DNA from: Erysipelotrichaceae bacterium
GTDB lineage: Bacteria; Bacillota_I; Bacilli_A; ML615J-28; CAG-313
Direction of reading: 5' to 3'
Length of the DNA: 64,000 bases
Assembly (NCBI GenBank): GCA_015059015.1
Contig: SVBG01000001.1
Span: 198,026-262,025 of the forward strand
Shown here: positions 16,294 through 23,251 of the stretch, piece after piece
How the letters are laid out: the number at the start of each line of letters is the position of its first letter
Numbering within the stretch: the first letter of the stretch is position 1
Notes under the pieces: generated by a model
The model's database searches: none
Seen by the model: only the letters and a program-made list of their open reading frames with translations
What the model was told of the DNA's origin: nothing
Made by a program: the position numbers and the translations under genes

Positions 16294-17505
16294 ATGGACA
16301 AACAAATATTTGATTTAATAAAAGAAGAGTCTATTAGACAAAATGAAGGTATTGAACTTATTGCATCTGAAAACTATGCAAGTACTACAGTAAGAGAAGC
16401 TTGCGGTAGTATTCTTACAAATAAATATGCAGAAGGTTATCCTAATGCTAGATATTATGGTGGATGTGAAGTAGTAGACAAAGTTGAAATGCTTGCTATT
16501 GAAAGAGTGTGTAAATTATTTAATGTAAAATATGCTAATGTTCAACCACACAGTGGATCTCAAGCAAATGCAGCTGCATATCATGCATTACTTCCAAAAG
16601 GTGGAAAAATCCTAAGTTTAGTCCTTAATGATGGAGGGCATTTAACACATGGTTCAAATGTAAGTTTCTCAAGTCATTTTTATACATTTGTTCACTATCC
16701 ACTTAATAGTGAGGGAAGACTTGATTATAATAAAATTGAAGAGATTGCAAAAGAAGAACAACCTGATTTAATTCTTGCGGGGTATAGTGCATATCCATAT
16801 GAAATTGACTTTAAACGTTTTAAAGAAATTTGTAATAAAGTTCAATGCTTCTTTATGGTAGATATGGCTCATATTGCAGGGCTTATCGCAGCAAAAGAAC
16901 ACCAAAACCCATGTGATTATGCTGATATCGTAACATCAACTACTCATAAAACATTAAGAGGACCTCGTGGTGGATTAATTCTTACAAATAATGAAAAGTT
17001 AATTAAAAAGATTAATTCTGCAATTTTCCCATTCTATCAAGGTGGACCATTAGAACATATTATTGCAGGTAAAGCAGTATGTTTTAAAGAAGCATTAGAT
17101 GATAGTTTTAAAGACTATGCTAAATTAGTTAAATCTAATACACTTACTTGTAGAAATACTTTATTAGAACTTGGTGCAAAAGTATCTGGAACAGAAAACC
17201 ATTTATTCTTACTAAATACTCTTGACACATATGGCATAACAGGTAGAGAAGCTCAAAATAAATTAGAAGAAATTGGTATTACGACTAATAAAAATATGAT
17301 TCCAGGGGATACATTATCACCAAAAGAAACAAGTGGTTTAAGAATAGGATTTGCAGCTGTAACAACAAGAGGTTGTAATAATATTGATGCAAAAGTTGTT
17401 GCATCTCTTATTCATAAATATTTAAAAGAAGAAATTACTCAAGCATCTGCGAAAGAAGAAGTTAAAAACTTAGTTTCTAATTGGAAAATAATAGAAGAAA
17501 TATAA
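16294..17505 (+). CDS. glyA: Serine hydroxymethyltransferase
   Basis: The 403-residue protein carries the GlyA hallmarks: ELIASENYAS at the start, NKYAEGYPNARYYGGCE, and the PLP-lysine motif VTSTTHKTLRGPRGGLI. It interconverts serine and glycine with tetrahydrofolate and supplies one-carbon units. Length is close to the bacterial norm of about 410. AAGGAG at 16281 precedes the ATG. It is the last gene of the psuG-rsuA-DUF4838-glyA run. Confidence 0.97.
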   Translation: MDKQIFDLIKEESIRQNEGIELIASENYASTTVREACGSILTNKYAEGYPNARYYGGCEVVDKVEMLAIERVCKLFNVKYANVQPHSGSQANAAAYHALLPKGGKILSLVLNDGGHLTHGSNVSFSSHFYTFVHYPLNSEGRLDYNKIEEIAKEEQPDLILAGYSAYPYEIDFKRFKEICNKVQCFFMVDMAHIAGLIAAKEHQNPCDYADIVTSTTHKTLRGPRGGLILTNNEKLIKKINSAIFPFYQGGPLEHIIAGKAVCFKEALDDSFKDYAKLVKSNTLTCRNTLLELGAKVSGTENHLFLLNTLDTYGITGREAQNKLEEIGITTNKNMIPGDTLSPKETSGLRIGFAAVTTRGCNNIDAKVVASLIHKYLKEEITQASAKEEVKNLVSNWKIIEEI

Positions 17506-17519
17506 TTTATTAATGTTTC

Positions 17520-17546
17520 AATTCGGAACGTAGTGCGTTCCAAATT
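17520..17546. other. Hairpin after glyA
   Basis: GGAACG (17525-17530) and CGTTCC (17536-17541) form a stem around TAGTG, extended by AATT on each side. No T tract follows, so it may be an RNA-stabilising hairpin or a weak terminator of glyA. Confidence 0.4.
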
Positions 17547-17570
17547 AAAATAATATACTAAAGTTTAAAT

Positions 17571-17592
17571 AAAAAGGGCCTCGGTGAGGCCC
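17571..17592 (-). terminator. Terminator of the YidD-fusion gene (minus strand)
   Basis: On the minus strand GGGCCTC, ACC and GAGGCCC (17576-17592) form a strong hairpin followed by TTTTT (complement of 17571-17575). It overlaps the end of the stop codon of the minus-strand gene. Read on the plus strand it is also followed by a T-rich tract and could stop glyA readthrough. Confidence 0.85.
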
Positions 17593-18344
17593 TAATTTAT
17601 TTTTTTAATTACCCTATAGTGTGGGATATATAATTCATTATATGTTTTTGAATGTCTAACTGGATTAATTCCATTTGATAGGTATTCTTTAATATAATTC
17701 ATTGATTCTTTTTTAGGAAGTTTAATACTTCCTTTTTTTATTAGTTTAATTAGAATGTTAATTTTGCGATAAAACACTCTAATATTAGTTTCAGTATATG
17801 TATCTTCATTCATTGAATTTAAAAAATGATTAGATAGGTTTTCAATATTAGTTTCCTTTGATAAATACACTCTTATATATCCATTACCAATATCTTCTAT
17901 TATTTCTAATTCGTTTGTAACAATTTTCATTTCTTCAGTTAGATATTTTAAGACTGTTTCTTCTGAAGGATTATGCATATGTCTTGGTCCAAATGAGTTT
18001 TGATAAATTAATTTTATAAAATCAGTTATTTCCATATTTGGATATTTATTATAATGTTCAAGAAGGATTTCTTCGATACTTTCTGCAAGCCTATCTAATT
18101 CTTTATTTATCTTTTTTTCTTCCTTAGTATAAGGAACAGGATCATAGAATTTTCTATTAAGTGGTGTACAAAATAGTATTCTTTTAATTGTTAGGAATGT
18201 GGCTTTAAAGAAATTAAATTTCTCATAACATTCAATTGAATAATTAGAACAACTAGGATAATGTACACATCTTGCAGGTGTATCTGGTCTTTTGTTATTT
18301 TGATATTTTTTTATTAATTTTATTAGTGAATCATTAATACTCAT
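17592..18344 (-). CDS. YidD-like domain fused to a conserved domain of unknown function
   Basis: Residues about 1-75 match YidD (membrane protein insertion efficiency factor, DUF37): RCVHYPSCSNYSIECYEKF, IKRILFCTPLNRKFYDPVP. YidD proteins are normally about 70-100 residues. Here ~170 more residues follow, with MEITDFIKLIYQNSFGPRH, a predicted alpha/beta middle with IGNGYIRVYL, and a C-terminal NPVRHSKTYNELYIPHYRVI block; this looks like a separate conserved domain. The ATG at 18344 is preferred over 18359 because the only ribosome-like site (GAGGAAAA) overlaps the upstream ATG. A minus-strand TATAAT lies at 18365-18370. Confidence 0.7.
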   Translation of the reverse strand: MSINDSLIKLIKKYQNNKRPDTPARCVHYPSCSNYSIECYEKFNFFKATFLTIKRILFCTPLNRKFYDPVPYTKEEKKINKELDRLAESIEEILLEHYNKYPNMEITDFIKLIYQNSFGPRHMHNPSEETVLKYLTEEMKIVTNELEIIEDIGNGYIRVYLSKETNIENLSNHFLNSMNEDTYTETNIRVFYRKINILIKLIKKGSIKLPKKESMNYIKEYLSNGINPVRHSKTYNELYIPHYRVIKKIN

Positions 18345-18425
18345 ATATATTTTCCTCATTAATAATTATATCAAAAAATATCTCATTTGTAGTATAAAAT
18401 ACAAAATTATGTAAAAAATATATAT

Positions 18426-19022
18426 ATGAAAGTTATAATTATTATAGTAGTTATATTATTTTTAATATGCATATGTTCGATTAGATTAAAAGTATATAAA
18501 TATAATGGTGGAAAATTAAAAGTTAATTTGATTATCTCAAAGAGTTTAAAAATTAAAATAGATTTAACTAATTATATTAATAAAAAGATTGATTCATATA
18601 TATTTAATACATCAAGTGAAAAGAAAATTCATGATATTAAAGCATCAATTGAAACATTTAGATATCATAAAGATTTAGTTCAAAGTTTTATCCATATTTT
18701 TAATGGTAGGGTTGTATATTTAAGTATTAATTCTCTTTATTATTTGGATAATTTAGAATTTTATTTAACATTATATTATTTATACAGTTATATCCAAAAT
18801 CAGTTATATATTAATTTGAATAAAGTAAGTGCAACTTGTTTTAAAACAAGACTTAAAAACACACCATTTAATACTGAACTAAGTATTGACTTAGAAACAT
18901 ATGTTTATAAAATAGTGATATTGATTTTTAAAAGAAGAAAAGAGTTATTTAAAATTAAGGAGGAAATCAATGAACAACCATCAAATAACCGAATTATTAA
19001 AAATATCTATGGCAAGTATTAA
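18426..19022 (+). CDS. YtfI-like (DUF2953) membrane protein
   Basis: The 198-residue protein has one N-terminal membrane segment (IIIIVVILFLICICSI) followed by a mixed alpha/beta part rich in Lys and Ile. The sequence itself is weakly conserved. Its identity rests on position: it directly precedes and overlaps ytfJ/gerW, as ytfI does in Bacillus. Expression would be expected in the forespore or mother cell if the host sporulates. It is transcribed divergently from the YidD-fusion gene over an 81-bp gap holding both promoters. Confidence 0.55.
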   Translation: MKVIIIIVVILFLICICSIRLKVYKYNGGKLKVNLIISKSLKIKIDLTNYINKKIDSYIFNTSSEKKIHDIKASIETFRYHKDLVQSFIHIFNGRVVYLSINSLYYLDNLEFYLTLYYLYSYIQNQLYINLNKVSATCFKTRLKNTPFNTELSIDLETYVYKIVILIFKRRKELFKIKEEINEQPSNNRIIKNIYGKY

Positions 19023-19356
19023 AGAGATTGCAGATGTAGATATGATTGTTGGAAGTAGTATGGAACTTGGAAGTGCTGTAGTAATTCCAATATCAAAAGT
19101 TAAATATAGCTTTATTAGTGGAGGACTAGATCAACAAGCACCTAAACCATATGTAGATGGTGATTATCCATTTGGTGGTGGTGCAGGAGGAATGACGACA
19201 ATTACGCCTGTTGCATTTTTAGTATATGTAAACAATGATGTAAAATTACTTCATTTAGAAGAAGCATCTCATTCATTAGAAACACTTGTAGATGCTGTAC
19301 CTAATGCAGTAACTAAAATAATTAATGCAATAAATAATAAAAAGAATCTTGTTTAG
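18970..19356 (+). CDS. ytfJ: GerW/YtfJ family sporulation protein
   Basis: The 128-residue protein shows the YtfJ core: IADVDMIVGSSMELGSAVVI, PISKVKYSFISGG, a glycine-rich FGGGAGGMTTITPVAFLV block and a C-terminal helix. In Bacillus the protein (GerW) is needed for normal spore germination. AAGGAGG at 18958 fixes the start at 18970, inside the end of ytfI, so the two genes overlap by 53 nt in different frames. A terminator hairpin contains the stop codon. This is the strongest sporulation marker in the window. Confidence 0.85.
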   Translation: MNNHQITELLKISMASIKEIADVDMIVGSSMELGSAVVIPISKVKYSFISGGLDQQAPKPYVDGDYPFGGGAGGMTTITPVAFLVYVNNDVKLLHLEEASHSLETLVDAVPNAVTKIINAINNKKNLV

Positions 19357-19369
19357 GCAAGATTTTTTT
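19345..19369 (+). terminator. Terminator of ytfI-ytfJ
   Basis: AATCTTG (19345-19351) pairs with CAAGATT (19358-19364), followed by a T tract. The ytfJ stop codon is in the loop. This marks the left border of the accessory island. Confidence 0.85.
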
Positions 19370-19450
19370 ATTTGGTGTATTTTTTGCTATATATATATAA
19401 TAAAGTAGACCAATATTAGATTAATGATTAATTGAAAGTAGTGATAAAAT

Positions 19451-19509
19451 AAAATATTGCTCAATGAAAAGTAAAAATATTGCTCAGTCAAAACTGAAAA
19501 TATTGTTCA
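19451..19509. repeat. Three 13-bp direct repeats with 23-bp period
   Basis: AAAATATTGCTCA occurs at 19451 and 19474 and AAAATATTGTTCA at 19497. The period is exactly 23 bp, with unrelated 10-bp spacers. The 430-nt gap 19357-19786 otherwise holds only terminators and AT-rich DNA. Multiple terminal repeats of this kind are known at ends of IS21-family elements and as iterons; neither a transposase nor a Rep gene is near. Confidence 0.75.
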
Positions 19510-19661
19510 ATTTAAATAGTATAACAATTTTTCTGTAAGTTTAAAAAGATTTGTTTAACATAAATTTTGACAAAAATATGTATATATTGTAAGATATTCT
19601 TGTAAAAAGGGGATATGTTAATTTTTTGGTTATATTTGGGGATATAATTATTTAAAAAAGC

Positions 19662-19689
19662 TATACACTTTTTAGTGTATATTTTTTTT
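19662..19689 (+). terminator. Terminator-like hairpin in island left flank
   Basis: TATACAC (19662-19668) and GTGTATA (19675-19681) form a stem with a TTTTTA loop, followed by eight T residues. Confidence 0.7.
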
Positions 19690-19734
19690 ATAAAAAAATG
19701 TTGTTTTTTCTTTTTTTACCATGTTAATGTGGTG

Positions 19735-19773
19735 AGGAGTAAAAATCAATTAATTTATTAATTGCTCCTTTTT
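19735..19773 (+). terminator. Hairpin with T tract just before the sigma gene
   Basis: CAATTAAT (19747-19754) pairs with ATTAATTG (19757-19764) and AGGAG (19735-19739) with CTCCT (19765-19769), and a T run follows. It lies 13 nt before the sigma factor start, between two ribosome-site-like sequences (GAGGAG and GGAGGGG). It could attenuate the sigma gene. Confidence 0.5.
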
Positions 19774-19786
19774 ATGTGGAGGGGTA

Positions 19787-20557
19787 ATGAATAAACTAAT
19801 TAAACTAATCCTGCAATATAAGGAATATAAAAATTGTAATGAGTACAGTAATGAAGTTATATTTGAAGATATTTATATAGAATTAGAATATTTAATAAAA
19901 AGTTATGTTTGTAAAGTTACAATAAATAATCGTGATGACTTTAATCAAGATTTATTGAGTATTTTATATAGAGTATTACAAGTGTTTGAGTTGAAAAACA
20001 ATATTGATTATGAAAAAGTTAATAGTATTAAAATAACTATGATTTATAACATAGATGACATTATAAAAATATATGATAATAAATATTTTAATGCATTTGT
20101 AAGTAAATATAAATTAGAGTTATATGAATTTGATTTTCAAAATCTAAATCATATTGATTTATTATTTTATGAATTTAATTTGTTTTGCAATGAAAATCAA
20201 TTTATTAAATATTTAAACGTTTCTCTTAAAAGAAAAGTATATTCATTTAATAGTCAATATAGAAAAGAACAACTTAATAAACCAATTAGTTTAAATATTA
20301 TGATTAATAATGAGATTGAATATATAGATTTAATAAATGATGAAATAAAAAGTTTTCATAAGTTTGATGAAAGTTTGTTATCAAAAAGGGATAAAAAGTT
20401 TTTATCTTTGTTTTTTGAAAATGATAAAATATTAAAAGGTGTTGAAGTGGCAAATAAGCTTGGTGTTACACAACAAGCAGTAAGCGTTCGATTAAAAAGA
20501 ATTAGAGAAAAATATTTTAAAATGTATAAGCAAATATATGACGAAGTGGAAATGTAA
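19787..20557 (+). CDS. Phage/UviA-TcdR-like sigma factor
   Basis: The 256-residue protein ends in a clear sigma region 4 helix-turn-helix (residues about 200-250, with GVEVANKLGVTQQAVSVRLK). The N-terminal part (DIYIELEYLIKSYVC, then DDFNQDLLSILYRVLQVF) has the helical pattern of sigma region 2 in clostridial toxin and phage sigma factors. It is the first gene of the toxin cassette and is separated from the rest by its own terminator, as expected for a dedicated activator. GGAGGGG at 19778 is the ribosome site. The closest family member cannot be told from sequence alone. Confidence 0.7.
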   Translation: MNKLIKLILQYKEYKNCNEYSNEVIFEDIYIELEYLIKSYVCKVTINNRDDFNQDLLSILYRVLQVFELKNNIDYEKVNSIKITMIYNIDDIIKIYDNKYFNAFVSKYKLELYEFDFQNLNHIDLLFYEFNLFCNENQFIKYLNVSLKRKVYSFNSQYRKEQLNKPISLNIMINNEIEYIDLINDEIKSFHKFDESLLSKRDKKFLSLFFENDKILKGVEVANKLGVTQQAVSVRLKRIREKYFKMYKQIYDEVEM

Positions 20558-20571
20558 TTTTCCACTTTTTT
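20544..20571 (+). terminator. Terminator overlapping end of sigma gene
   Basis: AAGTGGAAA (20544-20552) pairs with TTTCCACTT (20559-20567) followed by T residues to 20571; the stop codon lies in the loop. Confidence 0.85.
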
Positions 20572-20604
20572 AAATTTTAAATGTTGTTTTTTTAAAAACT
20601 AATG

Positions 20605-20633
20605 TGTTATAGGTGTGAGGAGGTGATATAACA
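20605..20633 (+). promoter_or_regulatory. Hairpin presenting the ribosome site of the next gene
   Basis: TGTTATA (20605-20611) and TATAACA (20627-20633) are inverted repeats. The Shine-Dalgarno GAGGAGGTGA lies in the loop, and the start codon at 20633 forms the base of the stem, so the structure may tune translation. Confidence 0.5.
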
Positions 20634-20917
20634 TGGAAAAATTAACTATTGTAGTTTCAATTATCGGTATTATTGGAACATTATCAAGCATCTTTTTTGC
20701 TTATCTTGCATGTAGAAAAAATAATTTACAGGAACAAAGAGTAGATGGCAAGACTGAAGGTGCGATGCTTTCTGATATTGGTTACATAAGAGCATGTGTT
20801 GATCGGGTTGAAAAGAACTTAAATAAAGTAGATGAACGTTATCGAAATATTGCTGAACGACTCGCTAAAGTAGAAGAAGCAGTAGCTAATGTTACTAAAA
20901 GAGTAGATGAATTTTAA
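20633..20917 (+). CDS. Short TM plus coiled-coil protein, phage lysis-module type
   Basis: The 94-residue protein has an N-terminal membrane segment (about 5-26, IVVSIIGIIGTLSSIFFAYL), a short basic stretch (CRKNN) and a heptad-rich helix to the end (CVDRVEKNLNKVDERYRNIA and following). This matches small proteins found beside holins in Bacillota prophages. BhlA/UviB-type holin-like proteins have the same topology, but I cannot claim membership. The ribosome site is strong and lies in a hairpin loop. Confidence 0.65.
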   Translation: MEKLTIVVSIIGIIGTLSSIFFAYLACRKNNLQEQRVDGKTEGAMLSDIGYIRACVDRVEKNLNKVDERYRNIAERLAKVEEAVANVTKRVDEF

Positions 20918-20984
20918 AAAATTTTTAAAATTTTGGTTGATTTTTTAGAATTTTTTTCTCTTTATATAGTGAGGAGGTAAAATA

Positions 20985-21020
20985 ATGTACAAATATCTAA
21001 ATAAACTAACACCAATTTAA
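20985..21020 (+). CDS. 11-residue ORF with strong ribosome site
   Basis: A GAGGAGGT Shine-Dalgarno (20970-20977) precedes ATG at 20985, which opens an 11-codon frame (MYKYLNKLTPI) ending at TAA 21018-21020. The stop falls in a 12-bp perfect hairpin. Very short ORFs with this placement occur between tail and holin genes of some phages. It could be a real micropeptide or the remnant of a longer gene. Confidence 0.4.
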   Translation: MYKYLNKLTPI

Positions 21021-21042
21021 ATGTTTAAAATAAACATTTAAA
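21016..21042 (+). other. Perfect 12-bp inverted repeat before holin
   Basis: TTTAAATGTTTA (21016-21027) and TAAACATTTAAA (21031-21042) are separated by AAA. There is no T tract after it. It precedes the GGAGGAG ribosome site of the holin gene and may be a translation or RNA-processing element. Confidence 0.55.
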
Positions 21043-21061
21043 CTTAGGGAGGAGTAGAATT

Positions 21062-21349
21062 ATGAATTTTACAAGTATTCCTATTATAGTTTTATGCTGC
21101 TATATCATAGGAGAAATATTTAAAAGCATATTTAAAAACACACAAGAAACTTACAAACTAATACCTATTTTAATGGCATCAATAGGAGCAGGACTAGGAA
21201 TATTAATTTATTATACAAATCCTGAAATAATTCTTAATGCTGATAATGTTTGGACGGCACTAGGTATTGGTATTGTAAGTGGTCTTAGTTCCACAGGAAC
21301 TAATCAATTAATTAAACAAACATTTAAAAAGGAGAATAAAAATGAATAA
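21062..21349 (+). CDS. Phage-type holin
   Basis: The 95-residue protein has three hydrophobic stretches: IPIIVLCCYIIGEIFKSIF, LIPILMASIGAGLGILIYY and WTALGIGIVSGLSSTGTNQL. The last, with conserved GIVSGLSSTGTNQ, is characteristic of a holin family in Bacillota phages. Holins form membrane lesions at a set time to release endolysin or cargo. No endolysin gene lies in the window. The next ORF overlaps by 8 nt. In this context export of the signal-less Rhs protein is a plausible role. Confidence 0.8.
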   Translation: MNFTSIPIIVLCCYIIGEIFKSIFKNTQETYKLIPILMASIGAGLGILIYYTNPEIILNADNVWTALGIGIVSGLSSTGTNQLIKQTFKKENKNE

Positions 21350-21866
21350 ATGGGAAACAAATAGCGCTAATGAAGAGTTAGCACAAGCAATTAATAATAA
21401 TAAAAGATTTGAAGATGGTGATACATTGAAAGCTTCAGATTTAAATAATATTGTAGGGGCAACATTGAAACTTACAAGTGATGTACATGTTAATAAAAAA
21501 ATCTTTCAATTTTTTTTAGAAAAATATTTTAAAGACATGATGAGTTCAAATGGTGAATCAAGTTGGAATAAGGATTATGCAGGAATTAACTCTCTATCTT
21601 TAACATGGAGTACGGGTGCAAATAAATTATATGCAAAAGTAAATATTGATACTGATTTAATTAGTTGTATGATAGAAGAAAATGATTCATCAGTTGTTGT
21701 ACATTTTTATGAAACGCAAGACTTAAAGGATACATCAGGAACTGCAACAACTAACTATAATTATCAAGTTGAATTTTATTTTGATGAAGAGATGACACAA
21801 CATGTATTTACATATGAAGGTTTAATTAAATACTATTATGAATCTAATTCGTCTAGTGGTGACTAG
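21342..21866 (+). CDS. Hypothetical protein of the toxin cassette
   Basis: The 174-residue acidic protein has no signal peptide or membrane segment. The N-terminal part (RFEDGDTLKASDLNNIVGAT) resembles the start of short phage baseplate or tail-fibre accessory proteins; the rest is predicted to be beta-rich (LSLTWSTGANKLYAKVNID, YNYQVEFYFDEE). I do not recognise a family. It overlaps the holin gene and is followed 8 nt later by the Mur-ligase-like gene, so all are probably cotranslated. Confidence 0.55.
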   Translation: MNKWETNSANEELAQAINNNKRFEDGDTLKASDLNNIVGATLKLTSDVHVNKKIFQFFLEKYFKDMMSSNGESSWNKDYAGINSLSLTWSTGANKLYAKVNIDTDLISCMIEENDSSVVVHFYETQDLKDTSGTATTNYNYQVEFYFDEEMTQHVFTYEGLIKYYYESNSSSGD

Positions 21867-21874
21867 GAGGAAAT

Positions 21875-23251
21875 ATGAGATTGAAAAATTTAAAAACAAA
21901 ATTAGAAAATGAAAGAAAAAGTATTAGACATCCGTTGCGTAAGGATAAAATGTCCAGTTTTGTTAGACAAGAGGATAATGACAAAGTTATAATTATTGGA
22001 GTTACTGGTAGTAGAGGTAAATCTACTACGGCATATTTAATTCATGAGTATTTAAAATTTATAGGTAAAAAGTCTATTTTGTATAGTAGTATTTGTGTGG
22101 ATTCACCTATTACTTATATTGATAAAAAACAAGCATGTGATCTACCTATTAAAGATAGAGAAATGTTATTAGATATTATAGAACAAGTATATAATTATAA
22201 AGCTGAATATTTAGTTTTGGAAGTCAGTGAAAGAGTAATTGAAAAAGGGTATGTAAAAGATGTACCTTTTGATGTAAAAGTTTTAACTAGTTTAAACCCA
22301 TATCATAACAAAGATTTTTATAATCCAGAAAGGTATGTAGAAATTAAAAAAACTTTTTTTGAATATTCAGATGATAATTCAGTAAACATATTTGGGTTTA
22401 CTGATCCTATAATGAAAGATTTATTATCTAAATTTCTTAGTTCAAGTAAAGGTGAGAATATATTATTTGGTTCAAGATATATTTCTAAAGTTTCTGGATT
22501 TGATGAAAATAAAATTGATTATTTATTAACAGAAAAAACTGATTCATTAGAAGGGTTAAAGATTGGAATGTCATTTAAAAACAAAAATCATCAATATAAA
22601 ACAAAAATGTTATTGTCTCATAATGCACTAAATATTACATGTGCTATTGCAGTAGTTTCTACTTTAAAATGTTATAATGAGGATTTATTTAAACAATTCA
22701 TTGAGAATATTGTCATTCCTGGTAGAGAAGTTTTAGTGAAAACTAATAATAGAAAGATAATTGTTGGAATGTCTTTAATGCCTATGTTAGAGGAATTATA
22801 TAAATATAAGTTATTAAATGATATAAAAAATATAAAAGTAGTTGTTGGAGCTCCTGGATTAGGTTATAAAACATGGTTAAAAGAATTTACTGATAATCAA
22901 TATATAATTGAACAAACTAATTCAAGAAAGGCAGCAATGGACTATTTAAAAAAATATGCTGACTATGTTTGTATTACTGAAAGCGATTCTGGAGCAACAC
23001 CTGTAGAAGAAATAACAAATGAATTAAAAGGATATATTGCTGACTATTTAAAGCATGATGTAGTTTTAGATAGAAAAGAAGCCATTGAAAAAGTAATATC
23101 TGAATCTAAAGAAGATGATGTAATTTATATTTCTGGAAGGGGTAATAGAAATATTTTATGTAATGGAAGAGATACAGTAAAATTTATTAGCGACCTAGAT
23201 GTCGTTTTAGATGTTTTAAAGAAATTAGGATGGGAAATTAACAATGGCTAA
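21875..23251 (+). CDS. MurE/CapB-like Mur ligase lacking the N-terminal substrate domain
   Basis: The 458-residue protein has the order of motifs of Mur ligases: P-loop GVTGSRGKST (residues 42-51), a SLNPYHNKDFY block at the position of the MurE DHxDxH segment, NALNITCAIAV, IPGREVLV, VVGAPGLGYKTW, CITESDSGATPVEEI and VIYISGRGNRN. MurE proteins carry ~90 residues before the P-loop for UDP-MurNAc binding; here there are only 41, so that domain is missing. The RGKST form of the P-loop recalls CapB/PgsB polyglutamate ligases. An ATP-dependent amide-bond ligase is likely; the substrate is unknown. It overlaps the rhs gene by 8 nt. Confidence 0.75.
   Translation: MRLKNLKTKLENERKSIRHPLRKDKMSSFVRQEDNDKVIIIGVTGSRGKSTTAYLIHEYLKFIGKKSILYSSICVDSPITYIDKKQACDLPIKDREMLLDIIEQVYNYKAEYLVLEVSERVIEKGYVKDVPFDVKVLTSLNPYHNKDFYNPERYVEIKKTFFEYSDDNSVNIFGFTDPIMKDLLSKFLSSSKGENILFGSRYISKVSGFDENKIDYLLTEKTDSLEGLKIGMSFKNKNHQYKTKMLLSHNALNITCAIAVVSTLKCYNEDLFKQFIENIVIPGREVLVKTNNRKIIVGMSLMPMLEELYKYKLLNDIKNIKVVVGAPGLGYKTWLKEFTDNQYIIEQTNSRKAAMDYLKKYADYVCITESDSGATPVEEITNELKGYIADYLKHDVVLDRKEAIEKVISESKEDDVIYISGRGNRNILCNGRDTVKFISDLDVVLDVLKKLGWEINNG

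Noticed and set aside
19451-19509. Short CRISPR-like array
   Set aside because: Repeats are 13 bp and spacers 10 bp, with only three copies and no cas genes. This is not a CRISPR array.
19721-19735. Four-codon leader peptide ending in Trp (ATG TTA ATG TGG TGA) before the sigma gene
   Set aside because: There is no ribosome site and no competing hairpin that would make a classical attenuator. Four codons are too few to support a claim.
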